Source of the DNA: Leguminivora glycinivorella
Lineage: Eukaryota > Arthropoda > Insecta > Lepidoptera > Tortricidae
Assembly: GCF_023078275.1 (NCBI RefSeq)
Contig: NC_062974.1
Location: 21,505,119-21,569,118, forward strand
Length of the DNA stretch: 64,000 bases
Direction of reading: 5' to 3'
Shown: piece after piece, positions 31,340 to 42,699 of the stretch
Layout of the letters: each line of letters starts with the position of its first letter
Numbering within the stretch: the stretch's first letter is position 1
The notes under the pieces: generated by a model
The model's database searches: none
Told to the model about the DNA's origin: nothing
What the model saw: the letters and a program-made list of their open reading frames with translations, nothing else
Position numbers and translations under genes: made by a program

Positions 31340-34300
31340 AATCAGCAATTTTGTTACAATAAAAAACAAATGACTATTTTTACTGACCTATAGTTATCTT
31401 TTGAAATGGCAGTTGATTGTGCGCAAGAAACAATTTCGCATGCAATTTCCTCTAAAAGCAAACATCATTTCCAATGTTCTTTGCCAAGGGCAGGTCCATT
31501 CCGAAGGTAATCGTAATTTTAAAGCGCATCGAGTAACAAGATATTTACAAAACAAAGAACTTGATATTACGAGTGAGTTTGTCAGGAATGCAAGTGCAAG
31601 AAATGATTGCAGCGAACACCATTATTCATAATCAGAACTCCATTTGTTGCAAGTTGCGACCTTTAACTTGGGATCAGAATGATCATTCATTCTCAAAGGT
31701 AACTTTATACTTATGTAGATTCTCTTTCTACAGCATTATTTTTATGGGGCCCTTGACGATTTGTTGATGGATTCATTGCATTAATATTGATCGGATACTG
31801 ATTGATTAACGATAAATTGTTTTGATTAGATCTCATCAGAAAGGTTTTATAAAATTAGTTAATGTTTTCGATCAAAAAAAAAACAAAGTATTGCGTCGTT
31901 CACAATTACGAAACGCTTAGGGGATAGGTATTAGTTTGGTTTTAATAAATTAAGATAAATGTGTTTTAAATCCTTTTCTTCGCCTGCGCATGGAATATTT
32001 CCTACAACATTTTTACGACCCAGTGACTTACGATTATTCTAGATACTTGAAAGTAGGCGGACGAAGGTCGTAATAAGAATATAATATCAGACGTCTTGCC
32101 TTGAAATGTTTTTAGATTGTATTAAGAGTGCGGGCTGTTTTTTAGCATTTAAATATTGCAGTGCATTAATCTTGTCATAAAATACCAGATACTTGACAAT
32201 AAGATCTAGATTTATGAAACAAGTATTTATAAAAACTGGTATCAATTAAGTATTACTTTTTCCATTAAAATTCAATTCTTCAAATAAAATCACAACTACA
32301 TAGATTAATGAAGTAATTGCTATAATAAAATCATCATTGAAACCAAAAAAGAGATGTCTTGTTGATTTTATTACCCCATCTTTAGGTTTTGTGTCGTAAT
32401 TAATTTGACATCAACAGTAGTTACAAAAATGACTTCTATTTTTCATGAAAAGTAATTGTTATTGTTTTAGAGAGCTAAACGTCCAAAAACAAAGGCTAGA
32501 TTATCTAATGCCTAGTCACAGTTGAAGCGTTAAATTGCGGATCAAATTTTTATTCAGTCTTAAAAGAATACTGTTCTCGTTATACAACATCATCGTGATA
32601 ACTACCCATTGTCTGCGAGAGGAAATAACTCTGTTTCCGCTTCCAATTTTACCCTAGCTTGTTTTAGAGCAATTAATTCTTCCGACAGCCGATTTGAGTT
32701 GCTATTGTGTGTTAAGCATCGATCAGGACACGGTGCGTCCATTCGTCGCTATTCACCCGTCCAAGGTTTAGATGCATGGCCTTAGCTTCCCCTGTTCTTC
32801 AATCGGACAGCACAATGCCTCCATCGCCATTGTTAGCGGCGTCTATAGCGTGAACAATCGCAAGTTCTATCTCAATGACATCTGATTCTGCCGATCCATC
32901 CAGCATACCTCCTGTGCTTGAGACGACACTGGCGCAAATTAAAGGAAACCAGCGATGGACAAAATTATTGAATTTGGTTACTCATAATTTTTTTACGAAC
33001 TTCTTGTTTTAGACTATGGAGGTTGGCAGTAGGTAGACAGTAGCTGTTTCAAATTTAAATTTTACATAAATGTCGATCGAAATCACATCCCACGTCGAAG
33101 CAGCATTAATACGTGTCTGCCGCAATTCTGTTCTGAATTTCAATGAGTCTTTAAATTATTATCCCAGAAATACTGGTCGGTTACAAGGTAGGTATTTTAT
33201 TTCTTACGTATCCAAGTCTGCATTATTCATCGCTATTTAACCTATATTCTTTACATATTTGCTTCTTTTTGCAATACCGTTACAAGTGTTTGGAGAATTT
33301 TTAGTGCCGTTAACTTGAGGTCTGAAATTTTTGTTAAATCCCGTTGTCAAATATAGTTAGTATTCTGCGTATATCATTAACAACATCCTCGTGCGCGTAC
33401 GCAAAATGTAACGGATGTTGTATGCAGAATGTTTTTGTTCTGGTACTCGACTTGAATTTACGACTGATTATCTGCGATTGCGATTCTTTATTTTGGAATT
33501 TGGCAGTTATTTATCTTGGTGATGTGATATAGTTTTATATTCATCGCATACGCATGTAATATTTGTTTATACGTACATTTTTATTATTTTTATTAAATAT
33601 CCTCTATTTGGACGTCACTAATATTGTACGGGCTAAAATTCATGTTTGAGTAATCATGTGGATCTAAACACATGTGCTTTCTATAGTTCACATCGTTTGC
33701 AGCAATAGTGCAATTTTATTTTTATTAATTACCTTCATTCGTAAAATTTGTATTTGTTAACAGTTACAGTTTAGTGGTTCTTATCGTCTTAAGCTACGAT
33801 TACCTTTAATAATTAACACAGTAGTTACAAGCTAATCAATGTTCTGTTATAATCATCGCACCCTATTATTCCAGGCATTAAATTTACACATAACAATAGA
33901 TCGATACAAAAAACTAATCGATCATTACATCAGGCTACCTAATAAGTCGATTGCTGTAATCGTTACTTTCACTCCATCGATGCGCCCGCGCCGCGTCCGG
34001 TGCTCTCAAAGGTTGACCGACCGCAACTTCAAGATCGTCGTGATAGCTAATAGTGATGCACCCGGGATCGTGTTTTTGCCTGGAATGTGCATTAATATTG
34101 CCAACAATATTGCCTAAATTAGACACTGCATACTAGATACTAATTAATATTATAAGGACAATCTTACGAATGTCTACCAACCAATTAAACTTAACAAAAT
34201 ATTTGTTGAAGGTAAGAGCGTACTTAATTAGTTGTATATATAAAATACAATAATAAGTCAGAAACGATTCCAAATCAGAACCAAAAATAAACAAGTAATA

Positions 34301-34510
34301 CTTATTTTCATGTCATGGCAATAAGTACAGAAGGCTGCATGGCCCGTTAACTATTATTATAATTGAATTGAATCGTAACACCCACTAGGAAGTCCACCAA
34401 TGGAGGTGTGACCGCCTAAAATAAACAGCTGTAAAAATAAATACAAGTAGAACAACAACAATAAACAATGACAAAATTGAAAAAGACACAGCTTTGTAAA
34501 TAAATTAAAT
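31340..34510. other. Repeat-poor stretch with two GC-richer patches
   Basis: The longest part of the window without a recognised mobile element. The patch at 32620-32960 contains a short minus-strand frame discussed in the findings. Another at 33965-34070 has overlapping open frames on both strands but no motif. Exons, regulatory DNA or simply old sequence are all possible. Confidence 0.35.
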
Positions 34511-34512
34511 GT

Positions 34513-34735
34513 AAAAATAAAAATAAATAAATATTATAGAACATTCTTACACAGATTGACCGAGTCCCGGTAAGCTCAAGAAAGCTTGTGTTGCGGGTAC
34601 TCAGACAACGATATAATATATCGAAGACAACGATATATTATATACGATATATATAATATACAAATACATAGAAAACATCCATGACTCAGGAAGAAATATC
34701 TGTGCTCATCACACAAATAAATGCCCTTACCGGGA
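34513..34735 (-). mobile_element. SINE variant, tRNA head lost
   Basis: The minus strand reads CCCGGTAAGGGCATTTATTT, GTGTGATGAGCACAGATATT and TGAGTCATGGATGTTTTC as in the other two copies. It then has a different middle (CGTTGTCTGAGTACCCGCAA, ACTCGGTCAATCTGTGTAAG) and a TATTTATTTATT tail. It starts at the end of the tRNA-like part, so it is 5' truncated. A local duplication of the ACAACGATAT(A)ATATA block sits at about 34609-34650. Confidence 0.75.
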
Positions 34736-35160
34736 AATGTAAAAAAAGGTTGAGAAGAAAAAATACCTAATGCATATAGAATAGATGCTATACTATATAA
34801 TATATAATATAAGCTTACATTTCTGATTAGGTAACTAGTTATTATTTTGTTCCTAAGAATGAAAATGATACAGATTTGGAGTTCAAGTCTAATTAATTTC
34901 TTGCCGGTAATATTGCCAAAGGACTGATCTCCTTAAATGGGAATATTGCCCACTGCACATAACTAATAGATTCCGATCACTTATCACACCTGCACACGTG
35001 AAACGTGTCTAAAGAATGGATTTAATTGCTTAATTGAAAATTTCCACTGTCTACCCAAGTTAATGTAGTGGCGATGATGCAACGGTTAATGAAATTTTGA
35101 ATGACGGTCTCAGTGTGGACCTTCGTGGTATTGGAATTTCATCTACGATGCATGCATAAG

Positions 35161-35310
35161 TGTAAAATCGAGTTCACAAAAACCTTTACAAACCAACATT
35201 CCAAATATATTTATACACGACCTTATTGTCATTTGTCACAGAGACGTATATTTAGATATATTTTTGGCATATTGGCTTGTAAAGATGTTGTTTGTGAACT
35301 CGGCCGTACA
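35161..35310. mobile_element. Palindromic MITE with CGAGTTCACAAA arms
   Basis: TGTAAAATCGAGTTCACAAA at the left and TTTGTGAACTCGGCCGTACA at the right are inverted, and the similarity continues inward (CTTTACAA.CCAA, then CCAAATATAT). About 150 bp. The 105-codon plus-strand frame at 35101-35418 runs through it and is not a gene. Confidence 0.65.
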
Positions 35311-35311
35311 T

Positions 35312-36140
35312 CTCTGAAATCTTTTTCCATAAAAGGATTTGATTTACTTTTCCTCTACATACTTACTGGCCTCGTCTTAACATTCATTTTGGTGTCATAT
35401 AAGGTCCCTTTACCCTGATAACGTCACAAATAGCCCAAGTTTGTGGATGCAATTGCTCAATCTCGCTCCAGACACTGGATTCGCAATACTAAGAAATCAG
35501 GGAAACTTGCGTAAAATTTCATAACTCTCGGAGATTTTATATATCGTCATTTGTAGCCTTATTTTTTTGCAATCTGACTCAGTTTAGCTAAACGGTATCA
35601 GCCACAGGCCATAACGCAACCACATACCAGACAATGCCAGGTAATCACCAGTTGGTAAACACCCAACCAATTTCACAGATGTCGCAACATTCAATCCACT
35701 TATAATTGGTAACCACAAATCAAGTTAACGAGATGTCAGTCTCATAGGAGCTGGCAGGAGAGACAATGGTTGCTGATTAAAGAAAGCAGAGGTCATTGCA
35801 GGAGCTACCTTGACCTTGTCGGACTCTGTTGCAAGCTTGTCAAGCTGTCAGAGCCTGTTAGTTTTGACTACAATTAGAATAACAATGTCGATGACTCATT
35901 CCATCTTCAGTTGAAGTCTCGGTCAAGTGATTCACGAGAACTGGTCGAGCAAATCAGCTGGCCTAGTTTTCTCAGACATGTCACCGCCATATAGCCATTT
36001 CGGGGTAGTGTAAAATGGACACAATGAAGCAACCTTAAGCATAGATAAATCAAATAGGCCCTCTAAAGAGGAATTTAACTGTCCGGATGAAGTAAATAGT
36101 ATCAACATTTTTTTTGCTGTCAATGCTCATAAGCGTCGTC
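35312..36140. other. Non-coding stretch, nothing recognised
   Basis: Less AT-rich between about 35590 and 35870, but without a sustained frame or known motif. Confidence 0.35.
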
Positions 36141-36141
36141 A

Positions 36142-36240
36142 AATAATGGTTGACTGGTAGAGAATGCATCAAGGCGTTAAGTCCGCTATTTGTACTCATT
36201 TTTGTAAATATGTGCAATAAAGTTTAAATAAATAAATAAG
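36142..36240 (+). mobile_element. LINE 3' end with AATAAA and TAAA tail
   Basis: GGTTGACTGGTAGAGAATGC, GGCGTTAAGTCCGC and TGTGCAATAAAGTTTAAA followed by TAAATAAATAA match, as I recall it, a very common lepidopteran LINE terminus. Only the 3' untranslated end remains. Confidence 0.6.
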
Positions 36241-37076
36241 CAGTCTTTAAATTTTAATGTATATTACTTTACGGTTATAGGTTCAAGTTTATACGATAAT
36301 TTTGCAAGAAATCAGCAATTTTGATTTCAAGTGGTTTCGCATTAAACCTTGAAATTGAAAGTGAGTAAGCCTATCAAAAAGCCAGTTTAGATTTCATCGA
36401 TTTTATAATGCGGTTACAAAATGACCTCGCGGCTATTCACCCAAACATGGAACACGATTGATTGAAGACATGTCTTAAACGATGTTAATGTGCAATTTCT
36501 TAACAATGTCCAGAGAGCTTACGAAAGATGACAGCTTCACAAAAAAAAAGATTGTGTTAGTGTAAATATTTGTTTTTACGAAGTCAGAGCGAGAGCCACG
36601 GATGTTGTAATAATGATATCTTACGGTTATTACCATGAGAATCGCAGCCAAATCACCATGCGAGCACGATGGGCGACCGCAGCTGATGCAACTGCACCGC
36701 AGACCATTTATCACCGATCGTTGAACCCGGGTTCTCATGATCGACAACCTGACACCTAACGATGATTCGATTGGCTTTTTGTTTTGATGATATTATTAGG
36801 GGATTAGGTTCGTGTCAGAATGTCATTTGTTTATAGAAGGTGATGAGGTGTCATTTACATTTCGTTGCGGGGATGTTGTAAGTTCGCATATTGGAGCCAG
36901 GCAAAGTATTTTCTTATATTAAGCGTCAGAACTTTGATCTATAGGCCTTTTGGTTCGATCTTTAGATGTGTATCGCAAAAAACAAGGTAGTCGTTAACAG
37001 AAACTACTTTTACACTACAAAACATACATTTTGTTTCATGCAGCATACAGTTATGTTAGCAGGTAAACATATTAAA

Positions 37077-37185
37077 TCGAGGATTTTTCTCAAGAGTAGC
37101 GACCCCGCCTTTACATGTCGAGAGCGCGACGCATACGCTCTCGACATGTAAAGGCGGGGTCGCTACTCTTGAGAAAGATCCTCGA
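37077..37185. repeat. 50-bp near-perfect hairpin
   Basis: Arms 37077-37126 and 37136-37185 (TCGAGGATTTTTCTC...CATGTCGAGAGCG and its complement) match at all but one position around a 9-nt loop. The GC-rich arms differ from the AT-rich flank. No obvious target duplication; fold-back MITE or palindromic duplication. Confidence 0.85.
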
Positions 37186-37568
37186 AAATTGGATCGAAAC
37201 ATGTCGAACGCTATATCGACTTAATACGTGAGTAACCCGCTTAAAATATTTTTAAATATATTAAAAGAAGTTACAGAAGTAAATATAACAAAAGGATTTT
37301 TAGGGCAAGCTTTTGAAAAAATGCATTAAATACCAGTAAGTATCATGTTGTAAAATGAATGGCATGACATTCGATGTCCATTTAGGAGTAAAGTTGATTC
37401 CTTGCTTAAAACCTTAGATGTAGAGGCATCCGGTATTCAAAACACATCCTCATACGTTTTCCTCTTATCTACTCGTAGTATTTCAAAACGGCATGATGAC
37501 CCTAGTTGACCTTTCTGGTGCATTTGCCAACCTGAATCTGGTCGTTCAACTTTACGCATTAACCTGTA

Positions 37569-37691
37569 CAGTCGCCATCTGATATATCTAAACGGGCAAA
37601 GTGCTCAAAAAGATCGAAACACGCACTAAACGCTTTGGTGTTCCGTTATTTATGAGAGCTTTGGAAGCTCCGATATTTTTGATGGCGACTG
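37569..37691. mobile_element. CAGTCGCCATC MITE
   Basis: CAGTCGCCATCTGATATAT and the complement of ATATTTTTGATGGCGACTG form ~20-bp ends with TA on both sides. The interior shows weak further pairing. 123 bp, non-coding. Confidence 0.7.
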
Positions 37692-38226
37692 TATCTTGAT
37701 TCTCGTTTGACCACTGGCCCTTTGCGGTTGTTTGACAGTATTTACGGTGTGGTTTTTAAGTAAATTTATTACTTGCAGTAACCACATTACCTTAGAAGTA
37801 CTAAAGGATGTTGGTGGATATTATATTGGTTCCGTTAGAGAAGATTTTCTAATTTAATTTATGAACATTAAATACTAGAAAACCAGAAAAGCTAGATTTT
37901 AAAAACGATTGACAATATTTTTCACCTAGAGTTAGATATTACTCAATTTTTTTTTGTAATATTCCGAGATTAAAAGATTACCTTCTTTCGAATTTGCAAT
38001 TTAACTCCTATTGTGTTGCGTCTTAATTGTCTGATCCCGTGAAATTATGAGGTTCATTTATTGACACTATCTAAAAATCGGTATCACTAGTATAATACTT
38101 AAAGGGTCGATAGTACCGGAATTTGCATTTTTCCCTGCCATTGTTACCACATTGTTGGTCCATATTATTTTATTGAGGTTCGCTTATTTAAACTATCACA
38201 CCATTGAAATATCCCAGCATGATATA

Positions 38227-38643
38227 CAGGGTGTAAACCTAATAACGGTGGTGAGTATAGGACATAATAAATAGAATTAGATAACTTTTACTTAAAATAA
38301 TAGGTAATAGATTTATGTGTAATTGTTAGTAATTAAGGATTTATTGTATTAACTTTTAATTGATTGAATAAACTATTACTTAAAATTGAAATATTATTTT
38401 TATCCATACAAATTAATTCGGCCCGCAACGTAATGCAAACACACTCGCGTTTAACGCTCGTTGACAGTTGTCATTGATTGTCATCGCAACAACGTTTACA
38501 GTACATTGCTGCTGGGAATTTTATCAATAATTAATTATGGGGTGAAAATTAAGAGTAACTCAAAAACACCTCTTAATTTAATGATAACAATATTGAATTA
38601 TATGCCTGGTTTCATTTATCGCCCTTATTAGGTTTACGCGCTG
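38227..38643. mobile_element. CAGGGTGTAAACC MITE, copy 1 of 3
   Basis: Ends CAGGGTGTAAACCTAATAA and TTATTAGGTTTACGCGCTG are inverted; TA flanks both. Interior features such as GCCCGCAACGTA, GTTGACAGTTGTCATTGATT and TATGGGGTGAAAATTAA are shared with 61857-62203 and, in part, 56971-57114. This copy has about 95 extra bases after TTTACTTAAAAT, bounded by a repeat of that motif. Confidence 0.85.
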
Positions 38644-38724
38644 TATAATAGTATAGGGTTGAACGGGCTGATTTCTATTGTTTTGCCTGAAATTATTACC
38701 ACATAGTTGGTTCATCTAGTTAAT

Positions 38725-38935
38725 TTAACCCCCGACGCAAAAACGACGGGGTGTTACAAGTTTGATGTGACTGTCTGTCTGTGTGTGTGTCTGTCTGTGG
38801 CATCGTTGCGTCCGAGACAATGAACCGATTTATATTTAGTTTTTTTGGAAAGCTGTGTTAGTCGGGAGTGTTCTTAACCATGTTTCATGAAAATCGGTCC
38901 ACTATGTTGGTTTTTTTTTAATTTTAATTTTGTGG
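38725..38935 (+). repeat. CCCCCGACGCAAAAACGACGG repeat, copy 1
   Basis: Shares ACGCAAAAACGACGGG.TGTTA, CTGTCTGTCTGTGT, AACCGATTT, GTTAGTCGGGAGTGTTCTTA and TGTTTCATGAAAATCGGTCC with 44839-45080. Non-coding. I recall it as a dispersed lepidopteran repeat but cannot name it. Confidence 0.7.
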
Positions 38936-39279
38936 TTATTTATAACGTTCATTTACAATATCACATCATTGGAATGAACCAACATTACATACTACTAAAG
39001 ACCTGATTTGCATTATTTCTTTCAACATAAACCGCTGGAGTGTGAAGGTTTGAGTAACGCATATTATCGTATGCGAAATACTTTCGCGTTAACGCTACTA
39101 AGTTTCTATGCAGTAAGGAAGTATTTAGTTGCTATTACTTATTGGACATCGCGACGCATTATGCATAGTTAGTAAATTTTATCTAAAATCATGAATAATT
39201 TACTTTAATTTGACATTTTTATTGCGTTTTTATCGTAGAAAACGTTAGGTACTCGAAGGTAATTTTGAATATAATTGAC

Positions 39280-39529
39280 GACCGGTATGGCTCAGTCGGT
39301 AGTGACCCTGCCTGCTGAGCCGCGATCCTGGGTTCGAATCCCGGAAAGGGCATCTATTTGTGTGATGAGCACAGATATTTGTTCCTGAGTCATGGATGTT
39401 TTCTATGTATATAAGTATGTATTTATCTATTTAAGTATGTATATCGTCGCTTAGCACCCATAGTACAAGCTTTGCTTAGTTTGGGGCTAAGTTGATCTGT
39501 GTAAGGTGTCCCCATGATTTATTTATTTA
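39280..39529 (+). mobile_element. tRNA-derived SINE, tail split by a Helitron
   Basis: Same family as 19823-20083: A box TGGCTCAGTCGGTAG, B box GGTTCGAATCC, body ATGAGCACAGATATTTG, and AAGCTTTGCTTAGTTTGGGG. The tail ATTTATTTATTTA stops at 39529, where the Helitron begins, and TTATTTATTTATTTAA resumes at 39712. Confidence 0.85.
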
Positions 39530-39711
39530 CTAGCGACCCGCCCCGGCTTCGCACGGGTACTATACCTACATGTAAACCTTCCTCTAGAATTACTCTATCT
39601 ATTAAAAAAAAACCGCATTAAAATCCGTTGCGTAGTTTTAAAGATTTAAGCATACATAGGGACATAGGGACAGAGAAAGCGACTTTGTTTTATACTATGT
39701 AGTGATAGTGA
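39530..39711 (-). mobile_element. Helitron-like element, family H2
   Basis: On the minus strand it runs from TCACTATCACTACATAGTAT to GGGGCGGGTCGCTAG, with A before and T after. A hairpin (ACCCG...CGGGT) lies just inside the CTAG end. The TC...CTAG ends and A/T target match Helitrons. Its 5' ~140 bp recur at 62267 and 63086. Confidence 0.75.
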
Positions 39712-39739
39712 TTATTTATTTATTTAATATGGCCATATT

Positions 39740-40095
39740 TTTATTTAATGAGAGAATTCGTTTGTCTTTATCTTGCCTTGCTCATGGACGGACGGAGGCA
39801 ATGCATAGAAATTACCAATTCGGGTCCTATATTCTACAAACTCTTAATAGTAAAAGTTATCAGCGTCAAGTTTCCAAAATAAACCAAGAGCGTCTCGCTT
39901 TCTGTCAACGAAATCGAAAACGCAAAAACGATCAACACATGGCGTTTAACACAAGTACAAGTCCATTCCGTGAAAGCGATAGTGGCCTCGCACCGCTTTT
40001 CTACTGGCCGGGTTTCGACGGCGGTGAAAATGGTTGCCGCACTGACTGGATTACAGGGGTGTCGTTTCAAGGCCGTGCGCGTTTGCCGTAAAATA
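39740..40095 (+). other. Unassigned open frame, probably not a gene
   Basis: A 129-codon frame (39702-40091) starts inside the SINE tail region and stays open through less AT-rich sequence. It has no domain, signal peptide or repeat that I recognise, and overlapping minus-strand frames are also open. I do not call it a gene; a captured exon or decayed transposon fragment is possible. Confidence 0.25.
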
Positions 40096-40194
40096 TGGGC
40101 CTAATTGTTGGTCAACTCTTGGACTAATTTATTCAAGTATTAACCTACATCATTTTAGTAGTTACAATAATAATGCGATTTTTGGAGACTAGAT

Positions 40195-40326
40195 GATCAA
40201 TTTTTTTTCTAGCCTATTTTTGTGTGCCCACTCCTGGGCAAAGTCCTCCTCATTCTTCCGCCACCTATCACGATTTACCACCCACTCCAGCCAGTTGCTG
40301 CAAAATGCGTTGAGGTCGTCCTGCAT
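40195..40326 (-). pseudogene. 3' end of a LINE ORF
   Basis: The minus-strand frame reads DDLNAFCSNWLEWVVNRDRW then RKNEEDFAQEWAHKNRL. This is the DDL...W...RDRW...E.FAQEW pattern of the C-terminal tail of RTE-like LINE proteins, also seen at 59.8 kb. Only this tail remains and no start or upstream RT motifs are present. Confidence 0.6.
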
Positions 40327-40408
40327 TGAATTTATTGCATTAAATATATATTATTATACAGCATATTCTAACAGTTCTACTCTATATTAGAAGACTAATT
40401 ATTATGTA

Positions 40409-40585
40409 CTAGCTTTTTCCTGCGGCTTCGCATGCGTTAGAAAGAGACCAAAAGTTGCCTATGTTACTCTCCATCCATTCCACCATCTCCACTTAAAAAA
40501 TCACGTCCATTCGTCGCTCCGTTTTGCCGTGAAAGACGGATAAACAAACAGACACACACTTTCCCATTTATAATATTATTATGGA
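40409..40585 (-). mobile_element. Helitron-like element, family H1
   Basis: Minus strand TCCATAATAATATTATAAATG... to ...AAAAAGCTAG, with A before and T after. The GC-rich hairpin has changed (CGCATGCGAAGCCGCAGG). 177 bp. Confidence 0.85.
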
Positions 40586-41121
40586 TTATGGATGTTTATG
40601 TCCTTACGCAAATGTATATATAAATAAGGAACATTTACTTATTAGGTATTTTTTACCTATAACATAACAATGTTTCTATAAAATTTGTATCACTGTATTT
40701 GTACGCACGCGTGCAACGTAATAAAATATTACGTGTCGAGCTACTAGGATGCAAGTGCGCAACTGTTACGTATAATTACAAGCGCCTTATTCACCCATAA
40801 TAGCGGCCATTTTCGTCAAACTACTCTAGGCCTATGTATTGCTTAATATAAACAACGGTGCTTAATTGTAACAAATGATTACTATGTTGTAATCGATCGT
40901 TTTCGACCAGTTTTGGTTTTCTTAGGAATCTTATTACAAGTAAGTTGTATGCATGCGGAATGCATTCTTTCTTTAGAAGTGATTAAGTAAACTATTAAAG
41001 AGTCACGCAGAATGAATATTTTCACATGTGTTTGATAAACAAAGAAAAAATACACTTTAAATCTGAGAATTTTGTTGATATTATCATTACTCGCAACCTC
41101 AGAAAAATTCGTGGAGAGGTA

Positions 41122-41208
41122 CAGTCAGCCAAAAAAGTGATTTACCACTTTTCGACCGTGTGTTTAAAACAGAGTCGAAAAGTGGTAAACCACTTTCTTG
41201 GCTGACTG
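41122..41208. mobile_element. CAGTCAGCC palindromic MITE, copy 2
   Basis: CAGTCAGCCAAAAAAGTG and its inverted partner CACTTTCTTGGCTGACTG enclose TTTACCACTTTTCGAC arms around a short loop. TA on both sides (41120-41121, 41209-41210). 87 bp, better preserved than 5782-5869. Confidence 0.85.
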
Positions 41209-41463
41209 TACTTAATGTTTTTGCTAACTTTTATACAAATGAATATGAGTAAAGTTGTACACTATACATTTATTTTGAAAATGGAAAGGAAATTGTACGT
41301 CTCTTTTTTTCTTTTCCATTTATTTCCGTACTTTGTCACGGCGAATAACTATGCTCATTATAACCAGACTATCAGGGTGTGACATTTACACACCCTAGCA
41401 ACCTACCATACCCATAAGTCTACCAGCTACCTATCACACCCATTATAAGATGAAATAGGTAGA

Positions 41464-42026
41464 CTTTTTAGGGTTCCGTAGTCAACTAGGAACCCTTATA
41501 GTTTCGCCATGTCTGTCTGTCCGTCCGTCCGTCCGTCCGTCCGTCCGTCCGTCCGCGGATAATCTCAGTAACCGTCAGCACTAGAAAGCTGAAATTTGGT
41601 ACCAATATGTATATCAATCACGCCAACAAAGTGCAAAAATAAAAAATGGAAAAAAATGTTTTATTAGGGTACCCCCCCTACATGTAAAGTGGGGGCTGAT
41701 ATTTTTTTTCATTCCAACCCCAACGTGTGATATATTGTTGGATAGGTATTTAAAAATGAATAAGGGTTTACTAAGATTGTTTTTTGATAATATTAATATT
41801 TTCGGAAATAATCGCTCCTAAAGGAAAAAAAGTGCGTCCCCCCCCTCTAACTTTTGAACCATATGTTTAAAAAATATGAAAAAAATCACAAAAGTAGAAC
41901 TTTATAAAGACTTTCTAGGAAAATTGTTTTGAACTTGATAGGTTCAGTAGTTTTTGAGAAAAATACGGAAAACTACGGAACCCTACACTGAGCGTGGCCC
42001 GACACGCTCTTGGCCGGTTTTTTTAT
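41464..42026 (+). mobile_element. AGGGTTCCGTAG repeat, long copy
   Basis: Starts TTTTTAGGGTTCCGTAGTC, carries a (TCCG)n microsatellite at 41519-41555, and ends near ACACGCTCTTGGCCGG before a T run. Near the end CTACGGAACCCTA mirrors the start, so short inverted termini (TAGGGTTCCGTAG) are likely. A truncated copy lies at 8060-8550. Non-coding. Confidence 0.7.
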
Positions 42027-42253
42027 TTGTTATAGTAGGTTGATGTATCTACGTCTACATATACAATACTAATAATATATTATGTTGCAAAATGTGAAAC
42101 TTCACTAGCACTTTGCCAGTTCTTCAAGGAAATTCAATTTCCGTAGGAAACGTAACTTCTTTAGCTGTAATAACCAATGGAAACATTTTTAAAGTCACTT
42201 AAAAGGTCGAACGCGAACAAATAACACTATTCTATTCTATACAAAACGCAAAA

Positions 42254-42498
42254 ATAGGCTAGTTTCCTACTAGTCAAATCAGATTCTTTTTATGAACTGT
42301 CAAAACGATTTGCTAAAATATGGAATTACTGAGGAGTGACGTCACGGTCAATCCATTTACTTTATATCTTTCTCTTTGACTTATTAAATAGAAATTATGT
42401 TTAAACATAACTACTGTCCATATTTTTCCTAATTGTGTGGTGCTTTATTTCGTGCACTGCATAAAATATTTTATTTTAAGTGTAGGAAACTAGCCTAT
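42254..42498 (+). mobile_element. ATAGGCTAGTTTCCTAC MITE, copy 1
   Basis: ATAGGCTAGTTTCCTAC at the left is inverted at the right (GTAGGAAACTAGCCTAT). The core includes GAGGAGTGACGTCACGGTC and TGCACTGCATAAAATATTTT, also found in reverse at 56314-56570. 245 bp, non-coding. Confidence 0.8.
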
Positions 42499-42529
42499 TT
42501 AAAGTGCTAAACCGTTGGAAATACTGTTC

Positions 42530-42688
42530 TGGCCCCGTAGCCGAATGGCATTTCTCCGACGCCAAACGAAAGCGATACGCCGCTGGCTCTGTCGCGCCAA
42601 TACGCAAGCGCGATAGAGATAGATATCTACTAGCGCTTCGTTTCGTGAGCGTTTCGTGAGCGATCGTGCCATTCGGCTAGCCACCCTG
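42530..42688. mobile_element. GTAGCCGAATGGCA MITE, full copy 1
   Basis: GTAGCCGAATGGCA at the left and TGCCATTCGGCTAG at the right are inverted. The core has CTGTCGCGCCAATACGCAAG and CGATAGAGATAGATA. Full copy 2 is at 53656-53813; half or interrupted copies at 10153 and 55083. GTTTCGTGAGC is locally duplicated near 42640. Confidence 0.8.
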
Positions 42689-42699
42689 TTATTAATATG

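Noticed and set aside
35101..35418. 105-codon membrane-like protein
   Set aside because: Most of it is a palindromic MITE; the hydrophobic tail is typical of T-rich DNA.
41464..42026. Gene associated with the (TCCG)n microsatellite
   Set aside because: No sustained frame; the same microsatellite-bearing sequence is a dispersed repeat also at 8060-8550.
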